A stretch of 64,000 bases of DNA from Dioszegia crocea (GCA_001600615.1 BCKK01000004.1:917316-981315); one strand, 5' to 3'; positions 33,692-47,300 are shown, counted from the stretch's first letter. Program-made: numbers and translations. The notes: a model not told the origin generated them from the letters alone.

Positions 33692-34414
33692 TTACTTGTG
33701 GGTTGACTTGATCTTGAAACCCCTCGACTGCGAGTGTCAGCTTGTACCTTGCGAGACATGCAAATTTTGCTCACCTTTCTCCTACCACGCGCCCGCTCGA
33801 ACTTCCTGCCCTTGCTAGCGACGTATGGCTTACCGCCGTTGAGGGGTCCACCAAAGTGCTTAACGGCCTCACGGACGTTCCTCTTACCTCGGAGGAGAAC
33901 GGTGTTGGAACCGGTAGGTGCGCGGAGGGCGAGCTGGTCGAGAGTCAAAGCCTCACCGCCGGCGGCGGCAATTCGCTCACGGGCCGAGGTGGAGAATCGG
34001 AGAGCGGCGACGGAGATCTTGGGCAAGACGGGGAGACGCTCGTCGTCGAGGACAGAGCCGACAACAACGATGGTCTTGGAACCGTCGGGGTTGGAGCCGG
34101 AGGTCTCCTTGACAATTCGGGAGAGGGAGATAGGAGGTCGGTTGATCTGTAGATTTAGCCAGGGTTCCGCCTGATCCGACGCTTGACTCACCTTGGACAT
34201 AAACAGACGCCTGAGGACAACACGGTTGAACTTGGAGTCGGTCCTTCGTGCCAAGAAGCGGTAAAGCTATACGCTTTAGCAAAAACATCCTCAATTCCTA
34301 TTCCCAGCAAATCTCCTAACCCACCTTCACAAGCAGCAAAAGATACGGGTCCTCCGACTTGGGCGCCTGACGCGTCCCCTTCTTGACGTGGTGGTAACGG
34401 AGATCGATACCCAT
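33692..34414 (-). CDS. RPL18: 60S ribosomal protein eL18, spliced
   Basis: Component of the large cytosolic ribosomal subunit. Exons read [20 protein letters not shown], then [20 protein letters not shown] with RLFMSK, then [74 protein letters not shown] and [11 protein letters not shown]. The final exon gives [15 protein letters not shown] at 33692. Three introns are clear. The C-terminus runs about five residues beyond the usual SRGFKV-type ending. Each intron is under 70 nt, too small for an intronic snoRNA. Confidence 0.95.
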
Positions 34415-35156
34415 TTTGACTATAGGTTGTCAGCTGGTGGTTCCGAGTTGTCAGTTGCGTCTCCTCCAATCCTTTCCGTCTGTCGTTTCCCAGCAGTGTC
34501 GATGTATTCCTCCTTGTATCCTCTGTGTGGCCGTCTAGACTCCTGCAGCGGTTTGATGACTTACTGTATATACCTTGTCTGGATGGAGAGGAAGACGAAA
34601 ATCTCTACTGCCAAGCTGGCTGTACTGCGCGCGGGGACAGCGGAATCAGCCGGAGTTTCGAGCGGCGAAATTATCCCTCACTAATCCGCGGGGGGTGTGG
34701 CACTTTACGCTGCTCACGTAACGCTACAGCCAAATGTGATACGTAATTACGGCAGAAATGTAACGTAATTCAGCACGATTTAAGGTTGGGTGTATCCTCA
34801 GTCAACTCTGTCAATCCTGCCTCTGTAGACCTCGCAAAATGCTACCTACCCAGAGCATCCATCCATCGCCGAGACCTCTCCGTACAGACCGATCGTATTC
34901 TCATGGAACATTCACAGTGTCAACGACGGCAAAGAGCATGTTATCGCCGGGTCTGCTGCGTCATACCTTAAACCCAGACCAGACCGACACCCTGTGTTTC
35001 AGATCTATCGGCCTTCTCACATCGCGTCCTTTTCGTTGATCCATCTTCTACTTTCCATTCCCCCCTCCTCTGACCTTCTTTGCTCGTGCTCACTTGAACA
35101 CTCCAGCTTCTACTGACATCGCGAGCCTATTCCCCTCTACCTCGACGTCGAACAAA
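34415..35156. other. Divergent promoter of RPL18 and the kelch gene
   Basis: About 740 bp between opposed starts, with no recognised coding exon. The kelch-side leader holds several short ATG-initiated frames (for example near 34838, 34902 and 34939). Confidence 0.5.
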
Positions 35157-38100
35157 ATGAGCCGCCAAGTGGCCATAGTAGCCATCATCCTCTCGGCGGT
35201 ATGTCATTGCGAAGCGTACGATATGGTGCCTCGGTAGGTCCCGCTTTATCCGACTGCAACTAGTGCCTGATCTAGCAGATGGGGTAGCGCAGCCATCTAC
35301 AACCCCTCCCCTCCGTCCATCCTCATCTCAGGCGGCAAGACGTCTTCACCAGATGGCAGCTACTCCTCATCCCCAAATTCCCCCGACCTAATCCGCCTGC
35401 CCCTGTCATCCAACTTCGACACATCTTCGCCTCCCTACGAACTCCTCAACTCCACTTCGCCCTCCCCCGCCTACGCTTGGCATACCCTTTCGCTCCTATC
35501 ATCCAACTCGTCCTCCTTCCAAGCTCTATCATTCGGTGGCGATGGCGGTCCCTTAACCCCCTTACCGGCCGGAACGGACTCATCCTGGTTTCTCTCCTTA
35601 TCAGGTGATGGCTCCCCCTCGTTCACTCAACAAACATCAGAATGGGCTGCTCAGCCGCAACGCCGAATCCTACATTCAGCAGCTTCAGGTCCGGACGGCA
35701 TGATCTACATCACAGGCGGACAGCGGAATGACGGGTCGGGTCTGATCCTATCGGATGGATACGCCTTCAATCCCAACACATCCACCTTTACAGCTTTACC
35801 CAGTCTGCCCCGCGGAACGGCTCACCACCTCTCTGCTGTCCTGTCAAACGGCACCCTCGTCGTCCTGGGCGGGATGTATACTTCATCCGTCACTGGAAAT
35901 CCAACACTGAGCGAGACGACTATGATGTATACCCTGGACACCAAGTCTTCTTCGCCAGCATGGTGGCAGGCGATTCCGGACGGAACGGCACCTCCCCCCA
36001 GGCGAGGCGCATCGGGCGTCATGATGCAGGATGAAAAGATGTATGTGCTAGGCGGCACAGGGGTGTCTTCAAGTGGAGCCATGGGGGACATGTGGGTTAT
36101 GGATATGAAGTCGGGGTCGTGGAGTCAGGTCTCGACCACAGGCAACGGTACGTTTGTCCCTGATTTGTGAGATTTAGCTGATTGTCAGGTCCTTCGGCTC
36201 GATCCGACCACATCGCCGTCAACATTGGAGGAGGGCGGATGTATGTCTTTGGCGGCTACGGAGTGGGCTCGCCAGTGTCTCCAGAGACGTACATCTTCGA
36301 TACCAACACCAATGCCTGGCTCACCTCCTTTACCACCCCTGTCACTGTCGCGTCCTCCTCTTCCTCCTCGGCACCCCCTTCGGCTTCTGCATCCGCATCC
36401 TCTTCCCCTAGCGATGTGCAGTCCGCTCCCCAGTCAGGCTCAAACGCCAGCAGCACCCCAGCCAACTCCTCTTCAACCGATTCCACCCCTTCCCCATCTG
36501 CATCATCTACCGAATCCGCATCTGTACAGGCCGCCACGGCTGGTCTGGCCAAAAGCGCCCAGATCGGCCTCGCACTAGGAGTCACCATGGGCCTCGGCAT
36601 CCTTGCCGCGCTTATCGTCCTGATGATCCGGCGCCGACGGGCGGGATACGGCAGACCCACCAACGAGGATGACGATGGGGATGGAGGTCCGACTCGATGG
36701 CTTCGGCCAGCACCTATAGAGAAGGATGGCCAGGCTTTACTTGGTGATCCTCGATCGGGCGCAAATGCAGGCGAATGGAGTGAGAAGGGCGGTATAATTG
36801 GTCTAGGGCTTGGCGCTGTTGGTGCGGGCCTATCAGCCATGCGGCCGAAAGAGGGGAATTATCAGCAATTGGAGGATGAGGGACCGACGCGGAAGTCTAC
36901 CAGAAGGGCTGGAGCGGGTATCAAGCTTATAGGGCCGAGGAGTAATCCATCTGCTCTGCCTGGCGGGGCAGGGGCGAAATCACCACCTCGAGTAGACATG
37001 TTTCGGGATGAAGACTCGAGGATGTTCCTCCGTCTACCCAGGGATGGTCCGGGGGTGGATTGGAAAGTCGATCGGAGCGGGAAAGACAGTTGGCGATCGG
37101 CAAATACGGTACTTGGACACGCGGACGACGAAGATATCCCTACCGACCCATTCGAAGATGTACCCCTCATCCGTGGTGGGCCTGTTCCCACACCTACAGC
37201 CCGTTCAATCCATGATCCATTCGAAGATATGGGCGAAGTGGACATTACAACAGCCGTCTCTCGCGGTCCGGGCTTATACCAACTTCCCCCTCTATCCTCT
37301 TCGGACCCTATCGACATTGCAGGCCTACTCGCTCCTCGTACCGACGGCTCTCTTTCCCAATCACACCACTCCCGTCTATCCACCGCGTACACTTCTTCCG
37401 ATATTGAAGAGGGCATCGTGCATCATGCGCAATTTGCCAGTCAGGCTTCTGCCCTCTATTCTCCGCCTGAAGCGGAGTATGTACCCATCAAGCGGAATGA
37501 GAGCTTTTTCAGGCGTATGGCAGCAGGGGGGATATCGACATTGGGGCTTATGCGCGGATCAGGGAGTGCTGTGAGGCGGAGTGAAAGTAGGGATATAAGG
37601 GATCCGAGAACGGGTCCGGGACCTGCTCTTTGGCCTGTGGGATCGACGGACGAGTTGGCGGAAAGTCAACTTCCCCCGAGTGCATGGGGAGGCGGCAGTG
37701 GACATTATAAGGGACCAAGCATGAGCAGTCTGGCATCAGCGAGGAGTATGAGGGATATGGTGATTGTTCAAAGAGAGGGGACGGATAGTAGCGAGGCCAG
37801 CCTCGTTATACTTGAGCAGGACCAGGATGAGTCCCAGATGGGCACGCCGGTGTCGGATGGGATGAGTCCGGTACAGCATGAGGATGAATATGGGGGATCA
37901 TTCGGACGAAGATTGGATAGGTCTTTCTACGCCGAACCGAGCTTCTTCGCTTCGCCCACTGAAGAGGAGTTCGGGCTGGCCCGTCCACTCGATACAACCC
38001 CTCCTGCGACCGTCATCCCCACCCCGACCTCTCGATCGGCCGGTCCTGCAATTCTCACTGTCACTTCATCATCCCCTTCCGCATCCGACTCGACAGAGCC

Positions 38101-38389
38101 CCCTCGACAAAAAGTCATCCCTTCGGGCTCACCTCTCCCTAAACATCTAGTCGAACATCGTCGACCTGTAAAAGATATGGTCACATCAATCAATAAACGA
38201 GCATCATACGTTGCAGGCGGCTCTGCGTTGGGCGATTCGATGTCCCCGACCAGTCAGTATTCGGCTACGCCGGGCGCGACGCCTTTGCTCGGTGGGGCAG
38301 AAGGGAGAGGGGTGAGTTGGCAAGTGAGGAGAAGGGAGAGTTTGGTCGTGGCCAATCCTGATAAGCGCGGGTTGAGGGGTGGGAGTTAA
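35157..38389 (+). CDS. Single-pass membrane kelch-repeat protein with long cytoplasmic tail
   Basis: The signal peptide is MSRQVAIVAIILSAVCHCEA. After an intron the luminal part shows kelch/galactose-oxidase blades: WGSAAIYNPSPPSILISGGK, LHSAASGPDGMIYITGGQRN, LSAVLSNGTLVVLGGMYTSS, RGASGVMMQDEKMYVLGGTG and, after a second intron, RSDHIAVNIGGGRMYVFGGY. A Ser/Thr/Pro-rich, likely O-mannosylated stalk follows. The single transmembrane helix is IGLALGVTMGLGILAALIVL with stop-transfer MIRRRR. The tail of roughly 580 residues is polar and Ser-rich, with repeated DPFED acidic motifs (TDPFEDVPLI, HDPFEDMGEV). This is the layout of fungal wall-sensor or polarity proteins, but no named family is recognised. 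About 1,045 residues. Confidence 0.8.
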
Positions 38390-38877
38390 ATGAGGGGATT
38401 GACAGATGCTGTGATAGGGAGTAGGCCGGGGAGAGAGAGTGGTGCCGCCAGGATATCAGGTTGAGATTGCGTGACTTGTACGACTTGCGGGGATCGAGTT
38501 GGGGTGAGAGGTTGTATATAATAGGGTTCGTCTTTTTGGTGCTTTGGTACATGCTATACACAGACCCGACTGATCTCCTCCCGCATCTGACGCACTGAAA
38601 TTTCAATTACGCTCGGGTCTCGGCGCTCGGGCCGCCCATGCTATATTGAGCGGAGAATCAGAACTCACACGCACAGACTCAATTATCTAATACCGCTTCT
38701 CCGGATCAGTCCAAGCGTGGACCAGCAGTACTCTTAGACGTAAGTCCTTCATCCGTCCTCTCGCATCACACCATCACACTCACTTACAGACCAGCTTGAA
38801 TAACTTCCCTCGCCAGTCTTGTTGCGATCTTGAACAAGTTGGACCTCGACCTCTCGATATCATTTTGACAGCTTGCG
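38390..38877 (+). other. Intergenic region and leader with a 5' UTR intron
   Basis: Holds the kelch 3' end and the leader of the next gene. A predicted intron at 38740-38789 (donor GTAAGT, acceptor TTACAG) lies in a leader free of ATG from about 38650 to the start codon at 38878. Confidence 0.55.
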
Positions 38878-40146
38878 ATGGCTTCTTCAAGAATCCCCCG
38901 CAGAACTTCTCGCTATTCTCCGTCCTCCTCCTCCAAGCCCGGCCCCCTCCACACCGATATTCTCTACCTCCTCCGTGATGAGCTCGTTGATCAGAAGTCA
39001 TTCAAGTCTCTGGCCAACCTGTCTGGATGCAGCGTCGCCTTCAAAAAGATCTTTGCTCCTGCTCTGAAAGGTTGGCAGATCACATTGCAAGGCCAGAACG
39101 CTCGAGAAGTCTTCCATGACATAGTCGGCGGTAAGCTAGAACATCTCCATTTTGCAAGTTCCCACTAGCTGATGATATTAGTCAACTCCTCGGCACCCCC
39201 TTCACATACTCGCTCGCAGTCCACTCCAGCCAGAATGCAAGATATCGGTCAAAGCTCCCGCAACCCCAAATACCGCTTTGACCCTCACATTCGTGCCCCC
39301 TTCTCCCGCTCCTCGGCCCCACTCCAACCCCTTGAGCCATGGCAAGCAGATGCCAACCCAAATAGGATGAAGGCACAATTACACCATCGTCGTCTGCGCG
39401 CTCTGCAGCGATGCGAATCCCTGACAATCCTCGACTTTGCGGGCGCCGAGACTTTGATCGAAGCTATCATTGCTGCAGGCGACGATGAGCGGGCATTTCG
39501 AAGCATCAACTCCCTCTGCTTCGGATCGGACTCCTTGTGGCGTCTTGCCGAGGGCTCAGACATGACCAACGCAATCGTCGAGCACCTTAAAGAGCGTCTT
39601 AGACCACGACACGTTTGCTTCACCCTCTCTATCGGCGAGAAGCAGAAGACGATGGAAAGACTCGAACGGATCGGCCGTGTCCCCGCCCCGGCAATCACGA
39701 GCGATCCCTGGTCGGAATATTACGTTCACGCCAGCAAGGTGATTCAGACTCTGTGCGAATCGTGGGAGCCGGAAACGATTACGATCCACGGAATGACCGC
39801 GGAGAACATCCCAGCTGTGTATTCGGGCCGGACAACGATATTCTTCGGACCTCGACCGAGTATACTGGCACGAGTCGATCCTCTGTTCTACCGAGCGGAT
39901 GTTCGAGCAGAGGAAATCGCCAACGGGGTAGTGATGATTGACGAAGATCAATCGGCAATCTTTGTGGGTCTGGAAGAGTTTGCATGGAGAAGAGGTCTGA
40001 GGGAGGAGGAGTTGGGGAGGGTGAGTGTGGAGGATCGAATGTGGCAGCAAATCGTTCAGCCGCATGTGATCGAGGAAGCAAGGAATAGAGTGAAGTTTGT
40101 CACCTATGGAGAGGCGGCGAAGTGTGGTTGTTGTGGGAAGAAGTAG
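38878..40146 (+). CDS. Hypothetical protein, one intron
   Basis: Not recognised. The N-terminus is basic (MASSRIPRRTSRYSPSSSSK), then an F-box-like helical stretch (LHTDILYLLRDELVDQKSFK followed by SLANLSGCSVAFKK). An intron at about 39131-39180 (donor GTAAGC, 3' end GATGATATTAG) joins DIVGVNSSAPPS. The C-terminal part has LTILDFAGAETLIEAIIAAG, VCFTLSIGEKQKTMER, VIQTLCESWEPETITIHGMT and ends GEAAKCGCCGKK, with a Cys cluster. The arrangement (short helical N-domain then alternating hydrophobic strands) is reminiscent of the window's other F-box-like proteins but has no shared motif with them. Function unknown. Confidence 0.7.
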
Positions 40147-40497
40147 CGAGGTGTATACACGAAGCCTTCAACGAAAACCGGGGAGCTACCGGTGGTCGAC
40201 ATTGGGGTGTATTTCGGGCTTAGAGTAGTCTTTGTATCGAATCACTTGATGAGAGTTTTTGGTTTGATTACCCAGACCTAGTGTTAGTGCTGATGAGTGA
40301 CGAGTCGACTTGTGGCACATGTGAGACACCCAAATTCTTATGGCTTGGCGCCACTTTGTGGCGTGACGTCACCATATCCGTGCGCCTGAAACAACAGCAC
40401 TGGTGTGTCTGAGTCTTAAGCTCGCTTTTGGGACCACTCACAACGGAAAGTCGATACCTTGGAGACGATACAAACACCCCAGAACGGTATCTCGATA
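40147..40497. other. Intergenic region
   Basis: 350 bp upstream of the SPO71-like start; no coding frame, repeat or TATA element recognised. Confidence 0.5.
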
Positions 40498-43400
40498 ATG
40501 CCCGACGCCAGCATTGCGAACGGCGCAAAATCCCATCCGCCAAACCCCAACACAGGCGCCACACATCCCCAATCATCCCATAGCCCCTCGGTCTCTCATC
40601 AGCCGTCGCCGGCCGTAGTGGCATCTGCTTCGCACAAGAGCACGCACGTCCTACCCCGGCGCTTCATTGGAGCCATCCCCGAATCAGCCGCCAATTCTGC
40701 CGAAGCTCAGGAAAAGCACGCGCGTCTTCGGGCGGTCAGACACGCCGCTGTCAAGCGGATATCCGGGGTGAACGATGTTGGCAGGAGGGGAACAAAGGCT
40801 ATAGGAGACAAACGACGTTCAGTCGCTCGCTATATAAAGGTAAGGAGGACAGGGAAGGGAGGAGAGGAATTCGAGCAGGAGATTCAGCTGGATTCGTCAG
40901 ATGAGGACGATGACGGTCCCAAGGCTTGGTTCGGGAAGAAAGGGAAGCAGAGGCGGAAGGACGTTTGGGTTGGAGAGAGTTTTGATATTGGGAGAGAGTT
41001 CAAGTCGATGCCTCAGCCAATCGTACAGCCAAGAGATGCGGTCAGCGATGTGAACCCTACGGGCGGTCCGTCGAATGTTATCTCTCAGGACACGAAACCG
41101 GCTAGACCCGCATCGACGTCCAGGCAGACAACCCAGGAATCCTTCGTCACTGCTCGAACGCAGCTCTCGTCGGTACACAGTTTGGCAGAATCCGAGGCGA
41201 GCGGAGCCAGCGGTGCAGTCACGGGATACGACCTAGGGCCACCACCGGGTCCATCGCGGAGTATCGGCTCCAACCTCATGGCCGACGATCGCAACCGGCA
41301 TTCGCAATCCTCCTCTGTCGAACCTCTCATCGGTACTACCGGTCCAGCATCCCCCACTATCTCATCTAAAAGTAAGGGCAAGCAAAAAGCCCTCTACCCG
41401 GATCTGTCCAGCAGCAAATCTACCCCTAACCTCCGCACTCGTCTAAAATCGGCGATACGCCGGCCATCCGGTGCAGATCAGACATTCTCGGAGCTGGGCA
41501 GGGCGGATACAGTACGGGGAAAGTCCAAAACTGTTCAATTCCCGGTAGAGCTGGAACATCACATCGAAGAGTCGGGGCAGACGACGAAAGGAAACAAGGC
41601 GCCGGCTGATCCTGGCGACGTACTGTCGCGGGAAGGAGATGATGCTGCTGGAACCAGTGCGGGAGCGGTAGAGGAGGCTATGGAGGATATGGACGAGGAG
41701 GATGACTTGATCAATCCTGGAGATGTGATTATGAGGGGTGAGCTTCAGCTTTGAATAGTGCTGAACTACAGATCGTATGCTCGTTCGAGTTGGATATCAC
41801 AGGGAAGACAATGTGACGAATTATGACGAGGCTATGCAGGTGGGTCAGATGCGGCGCTTTGGCTAATTCCGCAGAGAAGACGGCCATGCTCAAGATTGGA
41901 AAGACTGGAAGAGTACATTGTAGTCTGGAGAAAGGGCCAAGTGGAATTCTACCAGGACTGGGTGAGTGTCACCTTAAATCCAGGCTGACTAGTAGTCGAC
42001 TCCATTCAAAGAACGAATGAAGGGTTACAAACGCCTCTGCTATATCGTCCCACTCTCCGCCGCCCGCTCACACATGTCCATCTTCAACGAGATAGACATG
42101 ACGATCTGCCTCACCACATCCGCCGACAGACTTTCCGCCGACATGGAGCATGTCCTCTCTTCCAAGGCCACTCGGAGCACCTCGATGGTGTCACGTGTCA
42201 AGGAATCCAAGCAGGCGAAATGGCTACGGAGCGGGAAGAAGGGGACTCACATCTTCGTGATGAAGATTGCGGAGCGCTCCAGGGCGAGTGATTGGTTATG
42301 GGAGATATGGCGCGAGCTGGGCGGAGAGCTGCCGGGACGGATTGATATTGCCATTCCGACCTTTTCGACGACTGTACGATTGGCTCTGCCTCAGGACGAC
42401 GACATGGTCGGCTCCAGAGCCACTTGTCAGGCGTTCAGCCCGGCAAACACAGTCAAGACGAGCTACGAGATGATGAGTGAGGCGATCGATATTGAAGATC
42501 TCATACATCAACGATCTGAGGGTAGCGGGGAGCTGGATATGCGACTTGTTTGGAAGTCGGTGGATGGGAATCTGGATTGGGTATGCTGGGATACAACAAC
42601 GCAAGGAAAGAAGCGAGATTGGGCGCTGCTAAGTGGAGTGGCGAGACAGCAGGCATTGGCACAGCCTGCCGTTCTACAGATCCGACAGGCGAATCATCGG
42701 GCAAGATCGCTCAGGCTTGAGGATGGGAGCGTGTTGGAAGACCCGCAGGGTGTGGAAGGTTACCTCATCCGACATACCGGTGGCGCGGCGGCGAAGGAGC
42801 AGATATACCTGTCGATCCATGATGGTATGTAATCTTTTGACTTAGCTTACGACAGGTTGTGCGTACATTAGCCTCCAGGCAAACGCCTATCCTCCCCTCA
42901 TTCCAGGCAGCGAAGGTAGCACACCCGCCGATCTCTTCGCGGATGTCCACCAGGAACACACTCAAACCGAAAGACATCGCACGTCAAGCTTCATTGAACA
43001 CTCTACTGGCTGTGTCGATCTCCGCGACGTGGAAGAGGTGAAGATGCACGATGTCGACAGAGCCGCCAAAGATCCCCTCGCCAGCCTAGTCAAGCTCAAA
43101 CGGCCAGACCAATGCTTCGACGTGGTCTTCGCCAAAGGAGGATGCTCGACATTTGAGGCTCGCTCCGCCAAAGATGCACTAGAGTGGGTGGAGAGGCTCA
43201 GTCAATTGATGGCCTATTGGAAGATCAGACATCGTGTCGAGTGAGTCATTCCGCTTAATCACGGGGCGCGCGCTAATTCAGCAGTGCAAGAAGCAGGATG
43301 GACGCGGCCGCGCATAGCAAAGACAACACCTTTGCCGGAACGGAGTTGGGAAAGGGAACCGACGCGCTCATGTCCGACGTATGGGACTGGTGTGTATTGC

Positions 43401-44075
43401 TTGGCTGCCGACCAATCACCATGTCTGGGCGTCTCTTTGTTAGGAAGGGGAAGTGGACAAAGTTTAGGTCAGTACTTGCTCAGTATCCAGCTGATATACA
43501 GATCTCGCCTAATGGTACTTACTGGGGGCTGTCTTGTTGCCTTCAAAGTCAAAGCAGGAGACAGTTTCCATCAGCGCAAACAACGGTACCCACTATTTGG
43601 CGGATACGTGAGTTCTCAGCTTTCGAAGATGGCCAAGGCTAACTTCCAGACCTTTTCCGGAACTCTCGCCCAAGAAGAAGTGCACGAAGCAGGCCAAGAA
43701 GATGCCCTCGTCTCGCAAGCTCGAGTGTATCAGGACGGCCTCCAAAGCTCGGACGGACTGGAAGATCGAACATTCTGCGTCAGGCTAGCGGCCAAACCGA
43801 GCAGTTGGGGTGGGAGCAGGACAGAGCCTTGGGCCCGTATGGGGGAGAAGAAGTGGGCCGCGATGCCATTGTCACAGGCGGCGCCTTTCATTTTGATTTT
43901 CCGGACTAGATCCAAAGTAAGTCTATCTGCGTGCGTCAGTTGCGGACCAAGAAGCTGATGTTTCTAGCTCGAGCGAGATAGATGGCTGTGGGCTTTGAAC
44001 TCGGAAATGGAAAGACAGGTCAGGGCGAATGTGGCCGTCGAGGAGGCACATAGAAATTGCGGCAATGTCCCTTAA
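40498..44075 (+). CDS. SPO71: SPO71-like PH-domain protein, spliced
   Basis: Spo71-type proteins carry pleckstrin-homology domains and act at the prospore membrane or in vacuolar/ER lipid contacts. The first ATG gives MPDASIANGAKSHPPNPNTG. The N-terminal unit contains RFIGAIPESAANSAEAQEKH and ARLRAVRHAAVKRISG. A Ser-rich low-complexity linker follows. Spliced exons then give DRMLVRVGYHREDNVTNYDE, EYIVVWRKGQVEFYQDW and TPFKERMKGYKRLCYIVPLS with LSIFNEIDMTICLTTSAD-type core, typical of the conserved central domain. A second PH-like region runs VKLKRPDQCFDVVFAKGGCS, DALEWVERLSQLMAYWKIRH, LIVFRTRSK-like and ERDRWLWALNSEMERQVRAN. The stop is at 44073-44075. About 1,000 residues and six or more introns. 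Orthology is a judgement from architecture; sporulation function is inferred from the family. Confidence 0.65.
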
Positions 44076-44332
44076 TAGTCTCTATACGGCCTGAAGGACA
44101 ATCGTTTTGCTTGTACATGGTATTTGCGCCAGGTGTACGGAGATACGCATGTGCTGCTCGTCTGCACTCGGACTGTCTCCAGCCCGCAAACGACCTTCAT
44201 TATTTACATCGCCCGCCTGGGGTTTGATCTGAGCCACTCGCACCATATAGACAAAGAAGAGGCGTGACAACTATACTACAGATCCTAGATCCCAATTCCC
44301 AAAAACCCAAAATGATATACCCTTCTCATCCC

Positions 44333-47300
44333 CTAGATGGTATACCGCCTATCTGACTCAGGATCGGGTTCATCTACGATGCCCAACAGCTTCTTTCGTG
44401 CTGTCTCGACCAGCTTAGTGATGACAGCGCGAGAGCAGGGCTTTACGGCCCAGTCGTCGAACCCCACACTATAGAGCGTCAGCGACTTGTGACGCTTATG
44501 GAAGAATAAAACTCACTCTCTGCCCCGTCTCTTCTCATCCTCCGCAGATAGAGCCGTCACAGCGATGATTTCCGCGTGGCCCCGCCATGGTTCCGCCGCT
44601 TCGAGAGCTCTCATCTCCTTACATGCCCCAAATCCATCCAATCGTGGCATGTTGATGTCCAAGAGTACGACGCAGCGACCTCTGATCGCGGCGAATTGCT
44701 CTACGGCCTCAACACCATCGACAGCTTCGACGATTTCGACGGGCTGACTGATCAGTTACAGTGCAGTAGCCCAGGAGATTACATACCAGCTTTGACACGA
44801 TCTTGCGCAAGATTGCCCTGTTTATCCGATTGTCTTCAACCACCAGGACCGTGACTGCCTCAAGGTCTTGTAGAGGCGACTCCAAGACCGACATGTCCTC
44901 CCTCACGCCTACACTAGTAGCTGGTGTGCCCTCGACGCTCGGTTCGTCAAATGGACCAGAAGATGTGGCAGGTGTGGAGAGTTCGCCTTCGGTGGAGGTA
45001 CGGCTGGACGTCCGACGGAGATCGTTACGGCGTGTAGAGGAGAAGTAGTCGCCCAAGGAAAGTGTGGCGATAGCCTCCTCAATACACATGCCTTTCGGAC
45101 GCCAAGATGTGGTAGCCCGTGCAGCACCGGGACGAATAGGGATGGTAGGTGTTGCCGGATCGTCGCCTTTGAGACGAGAGAAGGAACTGCCATTGGAGAG
45201 GGAAGGTGTTGAAATAGCTTCCCCGTCAATGGAGCTATACCGGACGTGCTGACTACGTGCTCGAGATGGACGAGCTGGCGCAAGCGTTTGGCGTATGACT
45301 GAAGGTGTAATTGGTTTGGGAATACGCCTCACTGTTTTCGAATGACGGTCGGCTGCAGAGATGACGTCCGAGTGGGGCTGGTGATCCGGCATTGTAAAGA
45401 AGATGATCTCCCCAGCACTCGTACTCTCCATCAACGCCTTGCCCTGCGCCACCTCTTCCACCTCCCCATTCGCAATGACCAGATCTGCCTTGGTGACGTC
45501 GACGATGTCCGCACCTTGGGCTTCGTACTGATCTCGCAGTAAGTCACCCAATCGATAAAGGCCCGTCTTCTCGCGATTGGGGACGTTGAAGCCGACGATG
45601 GCGACTTTGCGCCGTGCGCGTTCGACCGTCGGGCCAGTCTGCGCAGCAGTTTCCGCATCGAGACCCATGACAGGCTTTTTCCGCGGGACAGGCACCTCGA
45701 GTCGGACGAGGCAGCCCCGACCCAGAGCAGAGGACACCTCCATCCTTCCGCCCATCATGTCGATGATACGGAATGCGAGGTGGATTGAAAGCCCTGAGCC
45801 TGTTGTGAAGACGTCTTCCTTGGCCCATGGCTCCCCAAGGTGTAGCTCCACGAACTTGCCGTCCATTCCGCGCCCGGAGTCCCTGATCTCAATCACCACC
45901 TTGCCTGCGCTGCATAGACCAGAGCAGCCCTTGAGCGTCTCCGTCTCCTGTCCGGCCAAATGAGTCAATCTGACCATGACACATCCTTCGCCCTCGATGA
46001 AACGATAAGCATTGGATAAGATCCGGGCTAGTGCTCTAAATGATCAGCAAGTTTAGGCGTAAGTAGGCATCATTACTCACCGGCGTAAGGAGCCATCCAG
46101 GTCTTCGGTGTAGGCAGTGCCCAGATTGGGAGGGTCGACCTCGAAAATTGTCTCAATGCAGGAGATAGATTGCATTGCCGCCTGCCGTGTCCTGTCGGCG
46201 TCCGCATGCGCCTCCGTAATGACCTCCTCCAGCATCTGCAAGAGAGGCACCGCGGCGCCCCCACTCGGAGAATCGAAAGCCCGCGGGCTGTTTGGCGTTA
46301 CCGCTGCGTCTTTCTGCTTAAGGTCAAGGAAAGACAGGATATTTGTGACTATTCCGTGTAACACATTGCCGGAGGTGTCGATGGCATCGATCATTGGTAT
46401 CAGATCCCGCACCTGTTGTAAGGAGTTCATGTATGAGCCGCAGTCTGGCTTCGACTCCGCTAGATCCAGCAATGTGCTTCTGAGAAGCTGTGTGATTGCC
46501 AGGATCTGATGGAGGGGAGTGCGAAGCTGATGGGCCTGCATGTTGCTGTAAGAGATCTGGCGCGCCTCTTCAGTCCGGACTTTGCGCAAGTTGAGGGCGG
46601 CAGTACTGAGGCCTCCAAGAATTTGGCAGAATGGAAGGCTTACAGCAGAAGAATCCGCAAAAGTAGACGGTGGCCGATCCCAGGTGGCCAGCACAAGGTG
46701 CTGGATGCGTCCATCGGCGGTCGGCATGAAGTGAACAAGTAGGGTTTGGGCACTTGTCGGGCAGAAAGCCATCAACTTGGCGCTCAGCGAGTCCGATTGA
46801 GCCTCCCTGTCCCACCAGAACTGGCGGTGCTTCAGGTAGTTCACCAAGAGCTCGCTGATGGTTGTTGAGGACCCGACACCGAGGTCGAACGTGTCGGTGG
46901 GATTCGAGGAGGAGGAAGCGAGTAATGAGGTCTTTCCGGAGACTGACGTGGAAACGTGATGCACTACGGGTTGCAGCTCCTCAGGCCAGCCATCGCCTTT
47001 GAGAAATTGCGTGAGGGGGGACCTGTGGGTAGGATCGGTCATTGCCCTATCCAGTTCGAGCGCGTCCGAGCCGTTCCGCCTATAGTAGAGGTTGTAATCA
47101 CTCATATCGACCAACGCTAGAGCGTCCGCATCGAGTATACCGCGTAGGGTAGTCGCTGCGTCAAGATATAGGTCCGCGTTGGATGAGTGCGATGCACGAT
47201 GCGCGTCTAATTGGTCTTTGGGACCTGATTTGACGACGAATGGAGGGAGTTGCGCTTCTCCAGAATCTGTCGAGTCGAGGGGAGAGGCCGGTCCGTCCGA

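Noticed and set aside
40459..40497. Upstream extension of the SPO71-like protein
   Set aside because: It begins at a TTG, not an ATG. The first in-frame ATG is at 40498.
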